The translations under genes and the position numbers were made by a program. Positions 1 through 8,952 of a DNA stretch of 64,000 bases are shown one piece after another. The notes below the pieces were generated by a model. It ran no database searches, was not told the DNA's origin, and saw only the letters and a program-made list of their open reading frames with translations. Numbering within the stretch: position 1 is the first letter of the stretch; the number at the start of each line of letters is the position of its first letter. This DNA comes from Clostridium akagii DSM 12554 (GTDB lineage: Bacteria; Bacillota; Clostridia; Clostridiales; Clostridiaceae), in assembly GCF_000686725.1 (NCBI RefSeq), contig NZ_KK366008.1, positions 138,074-202,073 of the forward strand, in the 5' to 3' direction.

Positions 1-820
1 TAAATTTTTCAATTGTTTCAGCCACTGCATCATTATTATTGTCTCTTTTAGTTATATAGTTTGCTGCACTTTTTATATAACTTTTAGCGTTGATTACTGC
101 TACGCCAATCCCAGCTTTTTTTATCATTTCTAAATCATTACCATCATTTCCTATTGCAATGCATTGCTCTATGGAGTATCCATAATATTGTGCTAAAATT
201 TCTAAGGCACTTCCTTTATTTACACCTTTTTTTGTTATTTCAAGTCCAAATTTCCCCGAATCCACTATTTCTATTTCATCTAAATTGCTTAACTTGTCCT
301 TAATTTTCTGTAATAACCCTGAATCTTCATTATATATTTCAAGCTTTCCAATCTCGCATTTATTCTCTTTTATATATTTTTTTGAATCCGAAAGAATTCT
401 AAATTCTATTCTCTTCTCCCTTGGGAGTAAAAAATTTCTTTCATAATACCTTTTTATAATGTTCTCAAATCTTTCCGAACACGCTATATCCCCATGAAAA
501 AAATGATAATAAACATTATCAAAATCTATTCTTAGTGTATCAATTATTTTAAATAAAATATTTTCATCAATTTTTGCAACGTATATTTCTTTGCCATTAT
601 GATCAAAGATAAGACTCCCATTTAGCGCTATAAATGGTTGATTTTCATTTATAGCCTCTAATATAGGTTTTAGCAGTATTGGAACTCTTCCTGAACAAAC
701 CACTACTTTTGTTCCGCTCTGTGCAATTTTTTTAACTGCATTTAGATTTATTTCCGATATACTCCTATCATCCTTTAAAAAAGTACCGTCCATGTCAATT
801 GCTAATAATTTATATTCCAC
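1..820 (-). CDS. Cof-type HAD-superfamily phosphatase, 3' end outside window
   Basis: About 273 codons are open from a GTG start at 818-820 to the window edge, where the gene is cut just before its expected end. A GGGGTG ribosome site lies 5 bases upstream of the GTG. The N-terminus carries the HAD nucleophile motif DMDGT. A CSGR motif II follows, then a lysine in GVNKGSAL and the acidic motif GNDGNDLEM near the C-terminus. This is the order of Cof/YidA-type HAD phosphatases, cytosolic magnesium-dependent enzymes of about 270-290 residues that dephosphorylate small metabolites such as sugar phosphates or flavin precursors. The GNDGND spelling replaces the usual GDGxND. The substrate cannot be read from sequence. 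Confidence 0.85.
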   Translation of the reverse strand, partial: MEYKLLAIDMDGTFLKDDRSISEINLNAVKKIAQSGTKVVVCSGRVPILLKPILEAINENQPFIALNGSLIFDHNGKEIYVAKIDENILFKIIDTLRIDFDNVYYHFFHGDIACSERFENIIKRYYERNFLLPREKRIEFRILSDSKKYIKENKCEIGKLEIYNEDSGLLQKIKDKLSNLDEIEIVDSGKFGLEITKKGVNKGSALEILAQYYGYSIEQCIAIGNDGNDLEMIKKAGIGVAVINAKSYIKSAANYITKRDNNNDAVAETIEKF

Positions 821-893
821 TAGTTCACCCCAAATTTTGTCTTTGCATGTAAAAAAAACAGCCAGTATATCACCCTATTTTCTCGCCAATTTC

Positions 894-1412
894 TTATTTA
901 AAGTCCTTGTATAACAGGCTTGGTTGTACTCCTGTATTATTTTGATATTTACCACTTTCATACTTATCATATTCACCTTCAACGCTATGATAATATATTT
1001 GACAAAGTTCAATATTAGGATATATTATTATTGGTTGTACACAAAATATTTCAAGCGTCCAGTATCCATGAAAACCAACATCTCCAAATCCAGCTGTAAC
1101 ATGAATAAATAATCCAAGTCTTCCAACCGAAGATCTTCCCTCAAGCATTGGAACATAATTTTCTGTGGCTGTATACTCAACAGTTCTACCTAAATACAAT
1201 TTATTCCTCTCTAAAGTCAACCCCTCTTCAGGAATGATTAATTTACTTGCTTTATTTTCCTTTTTCATATCTAATACATTATTATCATAAACCAGAAGTT
1301 CATTATGCAATCTTAAATTATAACTATTAGGATTTATCTGTTCCGCATTGAATGGTTCAATTACTATATCTTTTCCTAGTTTTTTTAATATCTCTTTTCC
1401 TGACAAGATCAT
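894..1412 (-). CDS. dcd: dCTP deaminase
   Basis: A 172-residue protein, the normal length for dCTP deaminase, which converts dCTP to dUTP and feeds dTMP synthesis; a separate dUTPase (dut) lies at 43697-44125. NPNSYNLRL (27-35), GRSSVGRLG (92-100) and GYWTLE (116-121, with the expected catalytic Glu at 121) match the dUTPase-fold family, which works as a trimer with active sites at subunit interfaces. The ATG at 1410-1412 follows a GAGGG ribosome site. Whether it is mono- or bifunctional (direct dUMP formation) cannot be decided from the sequence. It stands alone on the minus strand, downstream of the divergent glycosyltransferase gene. Confidence 0.9.
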   Translation of the reverse strand: MILSGKEILKKLGKDIVIEPFNAEQINPNSYNLRLHNELLVYDNNVLDMKKENKASKLIIPEEGLTLERNKLYLGRTVEYTATENYVPMLEGRSSVGRLGLFIHVTAGFGDVGFHGYWTLEIFCVQPIIIYPNIELCQIYYHSVEGEYDKYESGKYQNNTGVQPSLLYKDFK

Positions 1413-1668
1413 TTTTCATACGCCCTCTTTCCAATACAAAATCCTACACAATTATTTAGATTGTTTAGAATACTTGTTTTTTTGTAGCTGCACTTAAATT
1501 ATAAAATATTATTGTGAATAATTCCACCTTATTTTTAATGCACAAATATTAATGACCTGTTTTTAGTATTTATATAAAATATGTTATTATAAGATTATAC
1601 AAATTTATAAATGGAAATTGCACGTTTCAGTGTTAGTTAATAATCCATAAAATATTGGAGACATAAAT

Positions 1669-2961
1669 ATGATAACAAAACTAAAAAGAAATATGAGCTT
1701 TTATATTATTACCATAATTACGCTACTTGCATTAATTTTGAGATTATTTTGGATTTTAAATGTACCAACTGTTCCTGTTTCGGATTTTTTACAATATCAT
1801 AGAGGTGCTCTTTCATTGATTGATGGTATGGGCTACAGAGTTTATGGACATATATCAGCCTACGAGCCCGTTGGTTATTCACTATTTTTAGCATTGATTT
1901 ACTCAATTTTCGGTACCAGTTTTTGGGTTGCTAAAATAGGAAATTTAATTCTAAGTTGCACTTGTTTAATTTTTATATACTTAATTGCTAATAAAAGCTT
2001 TAATAAAAAAACAGCTTGTGTATGTGCTTTAATCTATGGAATTTTACCGCTGGAAATTATATATACTAGTGTTATTAGTACTGAAATTATATTTACAACT
2101 TTATATGTAGTTTTATTATATTTAATGCTTAAAAGAGACAATACTAAATATAATAACATAATTTTAGGAATACTCTTAGGTATTTTAACCTTAATAAAAC
2201 CGTATATGATGATATATCAATGTTTAATATTTTTGTTTGATATTATAAGGTTACGGAGTTTTAAAAAACCCCTTGTGAATTTTCTAATTATAACAGGAGT
2301 TTTATTACTTACAATTTCCCCATGGACTATAAGAAATTACATGGTGTTCCATAAATTTATACCTGTATCTACTAATGGAGGCTATAATCTTTACGTAAAT
2401 AATAACCCAAATGCCATAGGTTCTTGGAAAAATCCTTTGAAAATACATGGAAGTTTAATTTTAAAATATAAAGATAAAAATGATGATTTTTGGGATGAAG
2501 TTAAAGTTGATGAGGAAGGAAAAAAAGCCGCCTTAAGTTGGATAAAAAATAATCCTAATGCTTTCATAAAACTAGGATTTAAAAAAGTAAAAAACACCTT
2601 TCTAACATCAGACTCTGGTTTTTGGTCAACAGATTATTTAAGTACAGGTGGAAAGTCCCAATATAAAAATTTTCTACAATTGATAAATAAAAAGATTCAC
2701 TTTTTTACTCTCATAATTATGTTTGTGTATTTTAGCCTACTTATAGCCAAAATATTTTATAAAAAAATTAATAACTCCCCTATACATATCATGATAATTC
2801 TAAATATCTTGTTTTTCTTAGCTGTAACATTTATGTTTGAAGGTCAACCACGCTACCTATTCCCATTATGGCCTATATTTATATTTGCTGGAGTTTACAC
2901 CATTAAAGATTTAATATATTTATTATGCATTATATTAAAAAGATTAAGGAAAGCATTGTGA
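1669..2961 (+). CDS. GT39/ArnT-like membrane glycosyltransferase
   Basis: A 430-residue multi-pass membrane protein with roughly nine or ten hydrophobic segments. The first segment (about 11-31) is followed by an extracytoplasmic loop with PVSDFLQYHRGA (Asp39) and YEPVGYSLF. This layout fits the PMT_2/GT39-like GT-C fold, where an acidic residue in the first loop helps transfer a sugar from a polyprenyl-phosphate carrier to protein or envelope polymer. A central soluble stretch (about 240-310) separates the two membrane blocks. A GGAG ribosome site precedes the ATG. The acceptor is unknown. The last codons form the left arm of a long hairpin that also ends the convergent aminopeptidase gene. 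Confidence 0.75.
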   Translation: MITKLKRNMSFYIITIITLLALILRLFWILNVPTVPVSDFLQYHRGALSLIDGMGYRVYGHISAYEPVGYSLFLALIYSIFGTSFWVAKIGNLILSCTCLIFIYLIANKSFNKKTACVCALIYGILPLEIIYTSVISTEIIFTTLYVVLLYLMLKRDNTKYNNIILGILLGILTLIKPYMMIYQCLIFLFDIIRLRSFKKPLVNFLIITGVLLLTISPWTIRNYMVFHKFIPVSTNGGYNLYVNNNPNAIGSWKNPLKIHGSLILKYKDKNDDFWDEVKVDEEGKKAALSWIKNNPNAFIKLGFKKVKNTFLTSDSGFWSTDYLSTGGKSQYKNFLQLINKKIHFFTLIIMFVYFSLLIAKIFYKKINNSPIHIMIILNILFFLAVTFMFEGQPRYLFPLWPIFIFAGVYTIKDLIYLLCIILKRLRKAL

Positions 2962-2979
2962 TTATGCTTTCCTTAATCT
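2941..2979. terminator. 16-bp perfect hairpin between convergent genes
   Basis: Arms 2941-2956 and 2964-2979 are perfectly complementary around a 7-base loop. The left arm is inside the 3' end of the glycosyltransferase reading frame and its TGA stop lies in the loop. On the minus strand the hairpin is followed by a T-rich tract, so it should act as an intrinsic terminator for the aminopeptidase. On the plus strand no U-tract follows. Confidence 0.8.
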
Positions 2980-3000
2980 GCATCAAATAAATCTTCTGTA

Positions 3001-4230
3001 TTAAAATGTGAAGTTTCCATTTTTAAATACTTCTACTTTTTTACCATCTTCAGTTATTCCAGTTATGCTTAAATCCTTTGTCCCTACCATAAAATCTACA
3101 TGTTCAAATGAATCATTTACACCAGCATTTTTTAGTTCTTCTTTTGACATGTTTTCATTTCCCTTAATACATACAGGATAAGCCTCACCAATAGCTAAAT
3201 GGCAAGACGCATTTTCATCAAATAACGTATTATAATATAATATGTTTGAGCTAGAAATTGGCGAATCAAATGGTACTAATGCAACTTCCCCAAGATAATG
3301 TGATCCTTCGTCAGTTTCAATAAGACTTTTTAAGGTTTCATAGCCCTTTTCTGCAGTAAAATCTACGATTCGCCCTTCTTTAAATGTTATAACAAAATTA
3401 ACAATCAAATTTCCATTATAATTTAAAGGTTTTGAACTAAATACTTTTCCATTTACCCCAGTCTTTAATGGCAACGTAAATACCTCTTCCGTTGGAATGT
3501 TAGGTGCAAATTCTGTGCCCTCAGGGGTTATTGACGAACCCCCAAGCCAAAGGTGACCTTTAGGTAACTCTATACTTAGGTCTGTTCCTAATTCATTTTT
3601 ATATTTAAGGTATTTAAAGTTATTTTTATTTAAAAAATCCATGCTTTTTTTAAAATTATTCACGTGATCTACCCATGCTTTTACTGGATCTTCCATGTCT
3701 GCTCTTACTGCTTGAAATATAGAGGACCATAGCTTTTCTACTGCTTCTTCTTCTGATAGTTCAGGAAATACTTTTTTTGCCCAAGCTTTTGTAGGTATTG
3801 ACACTACACACCATACATTCTTATCACTCATCATTCTTGATCTATACTCTGCCAAAGCTAAACTAGATGCTTTATTGGCCCTAGCAATTCTCTTTTGGTC
3901 CACATCTTTCATAAGCTCTGGATCAGATGCGGAGATGCTTAAAAAGGCAGCTCCATTTTCTGCATAAGAAGTATATAACTCCTTTCTCCACCCGGGGAAC
4001 TCATCAAAGGTGTCTTCTTTACCGTTAAGATATTTTATCTTTGACAGTTTTTCGTCATTCCAACTCACAACAACATCTCTTGCACCTTCTTTATATGCAA
4101 TTTCTGAAATCATTCTAGTGAATTCAGCGCATTCCACGGGAGAATTTATAACTAAGGTTTGATTATCTTGGATATTTACTCCTGTTTTTACAATTAGTCT
4201 AGCATACTTTTCCAAATAACATTTGTTCAT
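3001..4230 (-). CDS. M29-family aminopeptidase (AmpS/PepS type)
   Basis: A 409-residue cytosolic metallo-aminopeptidase of peptidase family M29, the normal length. The candidate metal ligands are present in order: the glutamates of NIPTEEVF and HYLGEVALVP, the histidine of CHLAIGEAYP and the histidine/aspartate of HVDFMVG. Family members remove N-terminal residues using two cobalt, zinc or magnesium ions and usually dimerise. An AAAGAGGTG ribosome site lies 6 bases before the ATG at 4228-4230. It appears to be monocistronic and ends at the hairpin at 2941-2979. Confidence 0.88.
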   Translation of the reverse strand: MNKCYLEKYARLIVKTGVNIQDNQTLVINSPVECAEFTRMISEIAYKEGARDVVVSWNDEKLSKIKYLNGKEDTFDEFPGWRKELYTSYAENGAAFLSISASDPELMKDVDQKRIARANKASSLALAEYRSRMMSDKNVWCVVSIPTKAWAKKVFPELSEEEAVEKLWSSIFQAVRADMEDPVKAWVDHVNNFKKSMDFLNKNNFKYLKYKNELGTDLSIELPKGHLWLGGSSITPEGTEFAPNIPTEEVFTLPLKTGVNGKVFSSKPLNYNGNLIVNFVITFKEGRIVDFTAEKGYETLKSLIETDEGSHYLGEVALVPFDSPISSSNILYYNTLFDENASCHLAIGEAYPVCIKGNENMSKEELKNAGVNDSFEHVDFMVGTKDLSITGITEDGKKVEVFKNGNFTF

Positions 4231-4362
4231 TATTACACCTCTTTCCTTATACTATTTTATACAATTTTTAGTTTTATGTCCATATTTTTATTAAGTTGAT
4301 AATGAGAACACTAATTTCAGCTTATTTTCAGCACTTTTTTATAGTATATAATGTGTTCCCTC

Positions 4363-4596
4363 TTATTTTGTATTATGCCTGTTAGCTGATTTTTTAATTA
4401 ATTTTGCTCTAAGTGTGCAATCTATAAATCTTTCAATCATTTCTTCCTTTGTAGCCTTTGGTTCTATAAATATATTATATTTTTTACATAACTTATTAAA
4501 ATCAGATTTATTTATATCGCAAGTTTTAATATAAGCAAGTGCACTTTTTACACTAGTCATAACCATTATACGTTTATATATCTCATCATTTGTCAT
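4363..4596 (-). CDS. small hypothetical protein, 77 aa
   Basis: I do not recognise this protein. It is charged and lysine-rich, begins MTNDEIYKRI, has no signal peptide or membrane segment, and contains two cysteines (CDINKSD, LCKKY). It looks mainly helical, with KATKEEMIERFIDC reading like a small helical bundle. A GAGGTG ribosome site lies a few bases before the ATG, which supports real translation. It has its own short gaps on both sides and no operon partner, so context gives no function. Confidence 0.6.
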   Translation of the reverse strand: MTNDEIYKRIMVMTSVKSALAYIKTCDINKSDFNKLCKKYNIFIEPKATKEEMIERFIDCTLRAKLIKKSANRHNTK

Positions 4597-4683
4597 TAGT
4601 CTTCACCTCAAATTCTTTAGTAATCATATCTATTATATATGATAATTAGTGCATTTTTTAAATAAAATTAAAATATGACGAAA

Positions 4684-4716
4684 AATATTTATGAGCTAGC
4701 TAGTCTATTTTGCTGT
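4684..4716 (-). terminator. hairpin after the PLD-like lipoprotein gene
   Basis: Directly downstream of the stop on the minus strand, an AAAATA arm, a CTAGCTAG core and a TATTTTT arm form a hairpin ending in a T-run. Its 14-base piece GCTAGTCTATTTTG (plus-strand 4699-4712) recurs exactly in the ruvA-ruvB gap at 42144-42157. Confidence 0.6.
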
Positions 4717-4723
4717 ACTCAAC

Positions 4724-5281
4724 CTAATAATCTTGAAAATCATTGTTATCATCCCACATCTTTTCAAATTGATCTTCAAAATCTTTTGCTGAACTTGAAT
4801 CCTTTAATACCACTAAGACTTCATCATTTTTTGTGCTTGCCTGAGCTGTATAATTGTAAGACCCTGTTGTAACTATATTATTATCTACTATAGTTACCTT
4901 CATGTGCATAAGTCCACTATGTGAATTTACCTTCACTTGTATACCATTTTCCTTAAATATCTCAAGTACACCACTTTCAGATTTAGTGTTAGATTCCACC
5001 TTATCTGTTATTACTCTTACTTGTATACCTCTTTTTTTAGCATACAAAACTGCTTTAACAATGTCCTCCTTGGTAATATCATATATTGCTAAATCTAAAC
5101 TACTTCTAGATGAATTTATTACATTAATCAATGCTTTTTCCGGTTGATCATTGTTTTTTGTAAAATAATACTGAACCATACTACTTCCACCATTATAAGC
5201 CACTGCCACCTGTTTACTGCTTGAACATCCTGATAAAAATAAAACCGCACATAAAGTTAAACTTACAATTTTTTTATACAT
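4724..5281 (-). CDS. phospholipase-D-like lipoprotein (single HKD motif)
   Basis: Start chosen at the ATG at 5279-5281, 7 bases after a GGAG site; an in-frame ATG 11 codons upstream lacks a comparable site. The 185-residue product starts with a lipoprotein signal (MYKK, hydrophobic core, lipobox LSGC with Cys19). It then has one PLD-type domain with H126-x-K128-x4-D133 and the downstream GSYN (140-143). Single-HKD proteins of this size, like the Nuc endonuclease, dimerise to complete the active site and cleave phosphodiester bonds in DNA or lipids. The lipobox predicts anchoring on the outer face of the membrane. The substrate is not determined. Confidence 0.82.
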   Translation of the reverse strand: MYKKIVSLTLCAVLFLSGCSSSKQVAVAYNGGSSMVQYYFTKNNDQPEKALINVINSSRSSLDLAIYDITKEDIVKAVLYAKKRGIQVRVITDKVESNTKSESGVLEIFKENGIQVKVNSHSGLMHMKVTIVDNNIVTTGSYNYTAQASTKNDEVLVVLKDSSSAKDFEDQFEKMWDDNNDFQDY

Positions 5282-5344
5282 ATTAGCACTCCTCAACTTT
5301 TTAGTCACATTCATATTATGACCAAAATGTATTGGTTTTTAACA

Positions 5345-5824
5345 CTAACTTCTTATTATTTCTTTAAATTCAGCCTTGGTTACATCACTAAGTAAATGTG
5401 GCTCTATTTCAATTTGCGTGCCTATTTTCCCTGCACTTATAATAATTTTATCCAATTGTTCTGCTGACTCATTAATAAATGTTTTATAACTCTTTTTCAT
5501 TCCTATAGGTGAACATCCGCCTCGGATATATCCAGTATTCTTTTGTATCTCCTTAACATGTAACATATTTATATTTTTTTCTAAAGTTACCTGCGCTGCT
5601 TTTTTTAAATCCAATTCTTCTTCAACCGGTAGCACAAAAACATATAATTCTTTGCTCTGTCCCTCCGCTACCAATGTTTTGTATACCTCTTTTGAATCTC
5701 TGTGGATTTTTTGTGCTACGGAGGTTCCATCTATTTTACCATCTATTACATCGTAAGTAATAACATTATATTCGATTTTTTTTTGGTCAAGGATCCTCAT
5801 GGCATTTGTTTTAACTTTTGACAT
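5345..5824 (-). CDS. ybaK: YbaK/EbsC-family aminoacyl-tRNA deacylase
   Basis: Start placed at the ATG at 5822-5824, directly after AGGAGGGTG; an in-frame start 12 codons upstream lies before that site. The 159-residue product matches YbaK in length and motifs. MSKVKTNAMRIL is at the N-terminus, VYKTLV holds the expected catalytic lysine (K49), and GYIRGGCSPIGMKK is the glycine-rich binding loop. YbaK proteins hydrolyse mischarged Cys-tRNA(Pro) and act in trans alongside prolyl-tRNA synthetase to prevent cysteine-for-proline errors. The gene stands alone. Confidence 0.88.
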   Translation of the reverse strand: MSKVKTNAMRILDQKKIEYNVITYDVIDGKIDGTSVAQKIHRDSKEVYKTLVAEGQSKELYVFVLPVEEELDLKKAAQVTLEKNINMLHVKEIQKNTGYIRGGCSPIGMKKSYKTFINESAEQLDKIIISAGKIGTQIEIEPHLLSDVTKAEFKEIIRS

Positions 5825-6075
5825 TTTAAACACCCTCCTGCAGTACTTGTAGTTTTCCAATGCTATGCATCAATACTTTACATTATATCACCTTTTCATT
5901 GTTTATTTTAACCATAACTTAACATTTTTTATATTTTCACCTATTATATTAACTTAGGTATATTAAAAAAAATTCGATATTTGATTTGCTTTGGGTTATA
6001 ATAATTTTGAGTCATAGTCACTATTCACTAAGTCATAAACGTTTTAATTCAGCAAGGCTGAAAGGGAGTGTAAAC

Positions 6076-7119
6076 ATGGATATACAAAATATTATTAATA
6101 ATATACCAAAAGTAGAATTACATTGTCATATTGATGGCAGTATAAGACCGAAAACCATATTAGAATTAGCACTAACTGGCGGAATTGATGTGCCATTTTT
6201 TAATATTGAAGAAGCAAAACGTTATCTTCAGATTACAGGAGAATGTAACTCATTAAAAGACTATCTAGATAAATTTCATTTTCCTGTACGTGTTATGCAA
6301 AAAAAAATAAATATATATAGAATAATTATGGAGCTTATTGAAGATTCAAAAATGGATGGTATTATGTATACTGAACTAAGGCTTGCACCTCTTCAACACC
6401 TAAAGGGTGGACTCAGCCCTGAAGAAGTAGTTGAAACAGTATTAGAAGCCATGAAAGATGGAAAGGACAAATTTGGCGTTGTATCTGTTCTAATTTTATG
6501 TTCATTGAGACATGAACCTGTAGAAAAGTCTATAGAAGTTGTTAAATTAGCTAGAAAATATATTTCCAAGGGTGTGGTAGCCATTGATTTAGCGGGAAAT
6601 GAAAGTGACTTTCCACCTGAAATTCATAAAAAAGCCTTTGACTTAGCTTATGAGTATGGAATAAATATTACTGTACATGCAGGGGAGACGGGTATTTGTG
6701 CCAATATATTAAAATCCATCATTGATTTACATGCTACAAGAATTGGGCACGGTGTTTTTGCATATAAGGATGATAAAACTTTAGTATATCTTATTGATAA
6801 TCATATTCCCTTAGAAATGTGCCCCACCAGCAATTTACAAACAAAAGCAATTTCTGCTTACTGTGAACACCCAATAAGAACATATTTAAAAAATGGCATT
6901 AATGTAACATTAAATACTGACAACCGAACAGTGTCAAATATAACATTAACAGAAGAATATATGAATTTAATTTCAAAATTAGATTTTTCCATGGAAGAAA
7001 TTTTGCAATTAATTAGAAATGGAATAAATTCTGCATTCGCTTCAAAACAATTTAAAACTACTATGTTAGAAAAATTCAATACATATGTAAGAGAGCTTCC
7101 TGAAATCTGTAAAAATTAA
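6076..7119 (+). CDS. add: adenosine deaminase
   Basis: Start chosen at the ATG at 6076, which follows AAGGGAGTG; the frame is open upstream but without a ribosome site. The 347-residue TIM-barrel amidohydrolase has the zinc and catalytic motifs in order: H16-x-H18 (HCHIDGS), HAGE (H201, E204), RIGHG (H225), CPTSN and NTDN (D282). It hydrolyses adenosine or deoxyadenosine to inosine and ammonia in purine salvage, which connects it to apt and hpt in this window. The second Asp of the usual NTDD signature is Asn here (N283, NTDNRTVS). Confidence 0.9.
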   Translation: MDIQNIINNIPKVELHCHIDGSIRPKTILELALTGGIDVPFFNIEEAKRYLQITGECNSLKDYLDKFHFPVRVMQKKINIYRIIMELIEDSKMDGIMYTELRLAPLQHLKGGLSPEEVVETVLEAMKDGKDKFGVVSVLILCSLRHEPVEKSIEVVKLARKYISKGVVAIDLAGNESDFPPEIHKKAFDLAYEYGINITVHAGETGICANILKSIIDLHATRIGHGVFAYKDDKTLVYLIDNHIPLEMCPTSNLQTKAISAYCEHPIRTYLKNGINVTLNTDNRTVSNITLTEEYMNLISKLDFSMEEILQLIRNGINSAFASKQFKTTMLEKFNTYVRELPEICKN

Positions 7120-7153
7120 TTTGTTTCTGCTAAACGCAAAATTGATAAATAGA

Positions 7154-7193
7154 GAATGGTTATATATTTGTATACTGAAATATACAACCATTC
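7154..7193. terminator. hairpin between add and the Rieske gene
   Basis: Arms 7154-7168 and 7179-7193 pair over 15 positions with one mismatch around a 10-base loop, between two convergent genes. The U-tracts are weak, so termination on either strand is an inference. Confidence 0.5.
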
Positions 7194-7260
7194 CCATCAT
7201 ATCTTCTACATTATACATTTATTGTTTCAAATAAGTATAATACAAAATTATATATACTTA

Positions 7261-8817
7261 TTATAAAATATTAGCATCTCTTTTGTTCTTTCCCTCCCCT
7301 TTGTGATTTAGGTTATTAAAAGCAGGTCCTTCTATTATTTCGCCATCATAACTAAATCTTGAACCATGACATGGACAGTCCCAAGTACTCTCAGCTTCAT
7401 TCCATACCAGTTCACATCCTAGATGAGTACAAGTAATATCAACTATATGAATCTTGGCATTTTCATCCCTATAAACTCCAAATTTTTTTGCATCTATAAG
7501 AATTATTTTAGCTTCACCATTTTTAATTGTTACATTACCGGGGATCTCTATTTTGCCCAATACAAATTCCTTTGCCACCTCTAAATTTTGCGATACCATT
7601 TTAGGTATAGTGGTAACATCAAATCTTGATGGATCGTATACTTCTGTCCATGGATTTTTTCCCTTTATAATTAGATCACTTAAGATCATAGCCGATGCAG
7701 TACTATTTGTCATTCCCCATTTTCCAAAGCCTGTTGCCACTAATATGTTTGGCGTACTTCTAGTAAGATATCCAACATAAGGAACGCTATCTACCGTTAT
7801 ATAATCCTGAGTTGACCACCTATATAATATTTCTTCCACTTTGAAATTCTCATCTGCAAACCTGGCTAAATTTTCATAATGAATATTTGTATTTGGACCT
7901 GTTCCTGTTCTATGATGCTCTCCCCCAACCAATACAATTTCACTATCATTATACTTTTGGCTTCTAAGTGAACGACCAGGATCTTCAGCAGATATAAACA
8001 TTCCTTTAGGAAATTCATCCTTTAGTTTCGTAGCTAGAACATAAGATTTTTCTGCATACATTCTTGTAAAATACATTCCAAAACCATCATAGCAAGGAAA
8101 ATGTGATGCTATAATAATTTTTGATGCCCTTACTTTTTTACCTTTATCTGTTACAATTATAGTGTTTTCTTTATCAATATCAACTACCTTAGTATGCTCA
8201 AATATATAACTTCCTGACCCTTCAATATCTTTTTCTATTGCTAATAGATATTTTAATGGATGAAATTGTGCTTGACATGGAAAAATTAGTGCTGCTTTTA
8301 CTGCAAAAGGTAATGGTGTTTCCACTAAATAATTTGCTTTTATTCCTAACCTTAATGCAGCTTTCACTTCACTTTCAATTTTATTTACGTATTTATCATC
8401 TTGAGTATATACATAAGCTGGGCAGTAGGAAAAGTCGCATTGAATATTTTTTTCGTTAACTAAAGCTGCTATAAATTTTATTGCCTCCGCATTTGCATTT
8501 GCATATTGTTTTGCTTTTTCTTCTCCCATTTTAAGTATAAGTTTATTATAAATTAAATTATGTTGTATTGTTATTTTTGCTGTTGTGTGCCCAGATGCGC
8601 CATGAGTAATTTTATCTCCCTCAATTATTGCAACTTTCACGCCCTGTTTCTTAAGCAAAAATGCTGAGGTTATTCCTACCATTCCTCCACCAATTATAGC
8701 TACATCCACATCAATATCCTCATTTAGAGTCAGATAATCTTGATTTTGTGAAGATGAAATCCAATAAGACTCATGCTCACTATTTAGTCCTGATAAATTA
8801 TTCATTTCAATTCCCAT
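7261..8817 (-). CDS. FAD-dependent oxidoreductase with C-terminal Rieske domain
   Basis: This 518-residue protein is built from two parts. The N-terminal DAO-type flavin domain has the dinucleotide-binding loop VAIIGGGMVGIT near 39-50. The C-terminal Rieske [2Fe-2S] domain has C463-x-H465 and C481-x2-H484, plus the accessory cysteines C468 and C483. The arrangement is like B. subtilis YhfW. It probably oxidises an amine or amino acid and passes electrons through the iron-sulfur cluster; substrate and acceptor are unknown. No signal peptide, so cytosolic. A GGAGG site 7 bases before the ATG supports the start. Rieske proteins are unusual in strict anaerobes. Confidence 0.85.
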   Translation of the reverse strand: MGIEMNNLSGLNSEHESYWISSSQNQDYLTLNEDIDVDVAIIGGGMVGITSAFLLKKQGVKVAIIEGDKITHGASGHTTAKITIQHNLIYNKLILKMGEEKAKQYANANAEAIKFIAALVNEKNIQCDFSYCPAYVYTQDDKYVNKIESEVKAALRLGIKANYLVETPLPFAVKAALIFPCQAQFHPLKYLLAIEKDIEGSGSYIFEHTKVVDIDKENTIIVTDKGKKVRASKIIIASHFPCYDGFGMYFTRMYAEKSYVLATKLKDEFPKGMFISAEDPGRSLRSQKYNDSEIVLVGGEHHRTGTGPNTNIHYENLARFADENFKVEEILYRWSTQDYITVDSVPYVGYLTRSTPNILVATGFGKWGMTNSTASAMILSDLIIKGKNPWTEVYDPSRFDVTTIPKMVSQNLEVAKEFVLGKIEIPGNVTIKNGEAKIILIDAKKFGVYRDENAKIHIVDITCTHLGCELVWNEAESTWDCPCHGSRFSYDGEIIEGPAFNNLNHKGEGKNKRDANIL

Positions 8818-8891
8818 ATATAAACCTCCAAATGTTTTTATTAAAGTAGTTATTTGCAGGTAAATTTTTTTTATGTATTAGGTGCTAAAAT

Positions 8892-8937
8892 AAAAAAGGA
8901 TGTACTAAAATGATATAAAAATCATCCTAGTACATCC
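8892..8937 (-). terminator. intrinsic terminator of map
   Basis: Outer arms of 10 bases at 8898-8907 and 8928-8937 pair perfectly, with an inner TGAT/ATCA stem. On the minus strand the hairpin runs into six T residues (complement of 8892-8897). It follows the map stop by 16 bases. Confidence 0.85.
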
Positions 8938-8952
8938 ACGTTCTAATTTAAA

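Noticed and set aside
924-1112. 62-codon plus-strand frame opposite dcd
   Set aside because: Fully antisense to a well-supported gene and without a ribosome site.
5986-6075. Thirty extra N-terminal codons of adenosine deaminase
   Set aside because: Homologues start at the MDIQNIINN position and the only ribosome site (AAGGGAGTG) is directly before that ATG.
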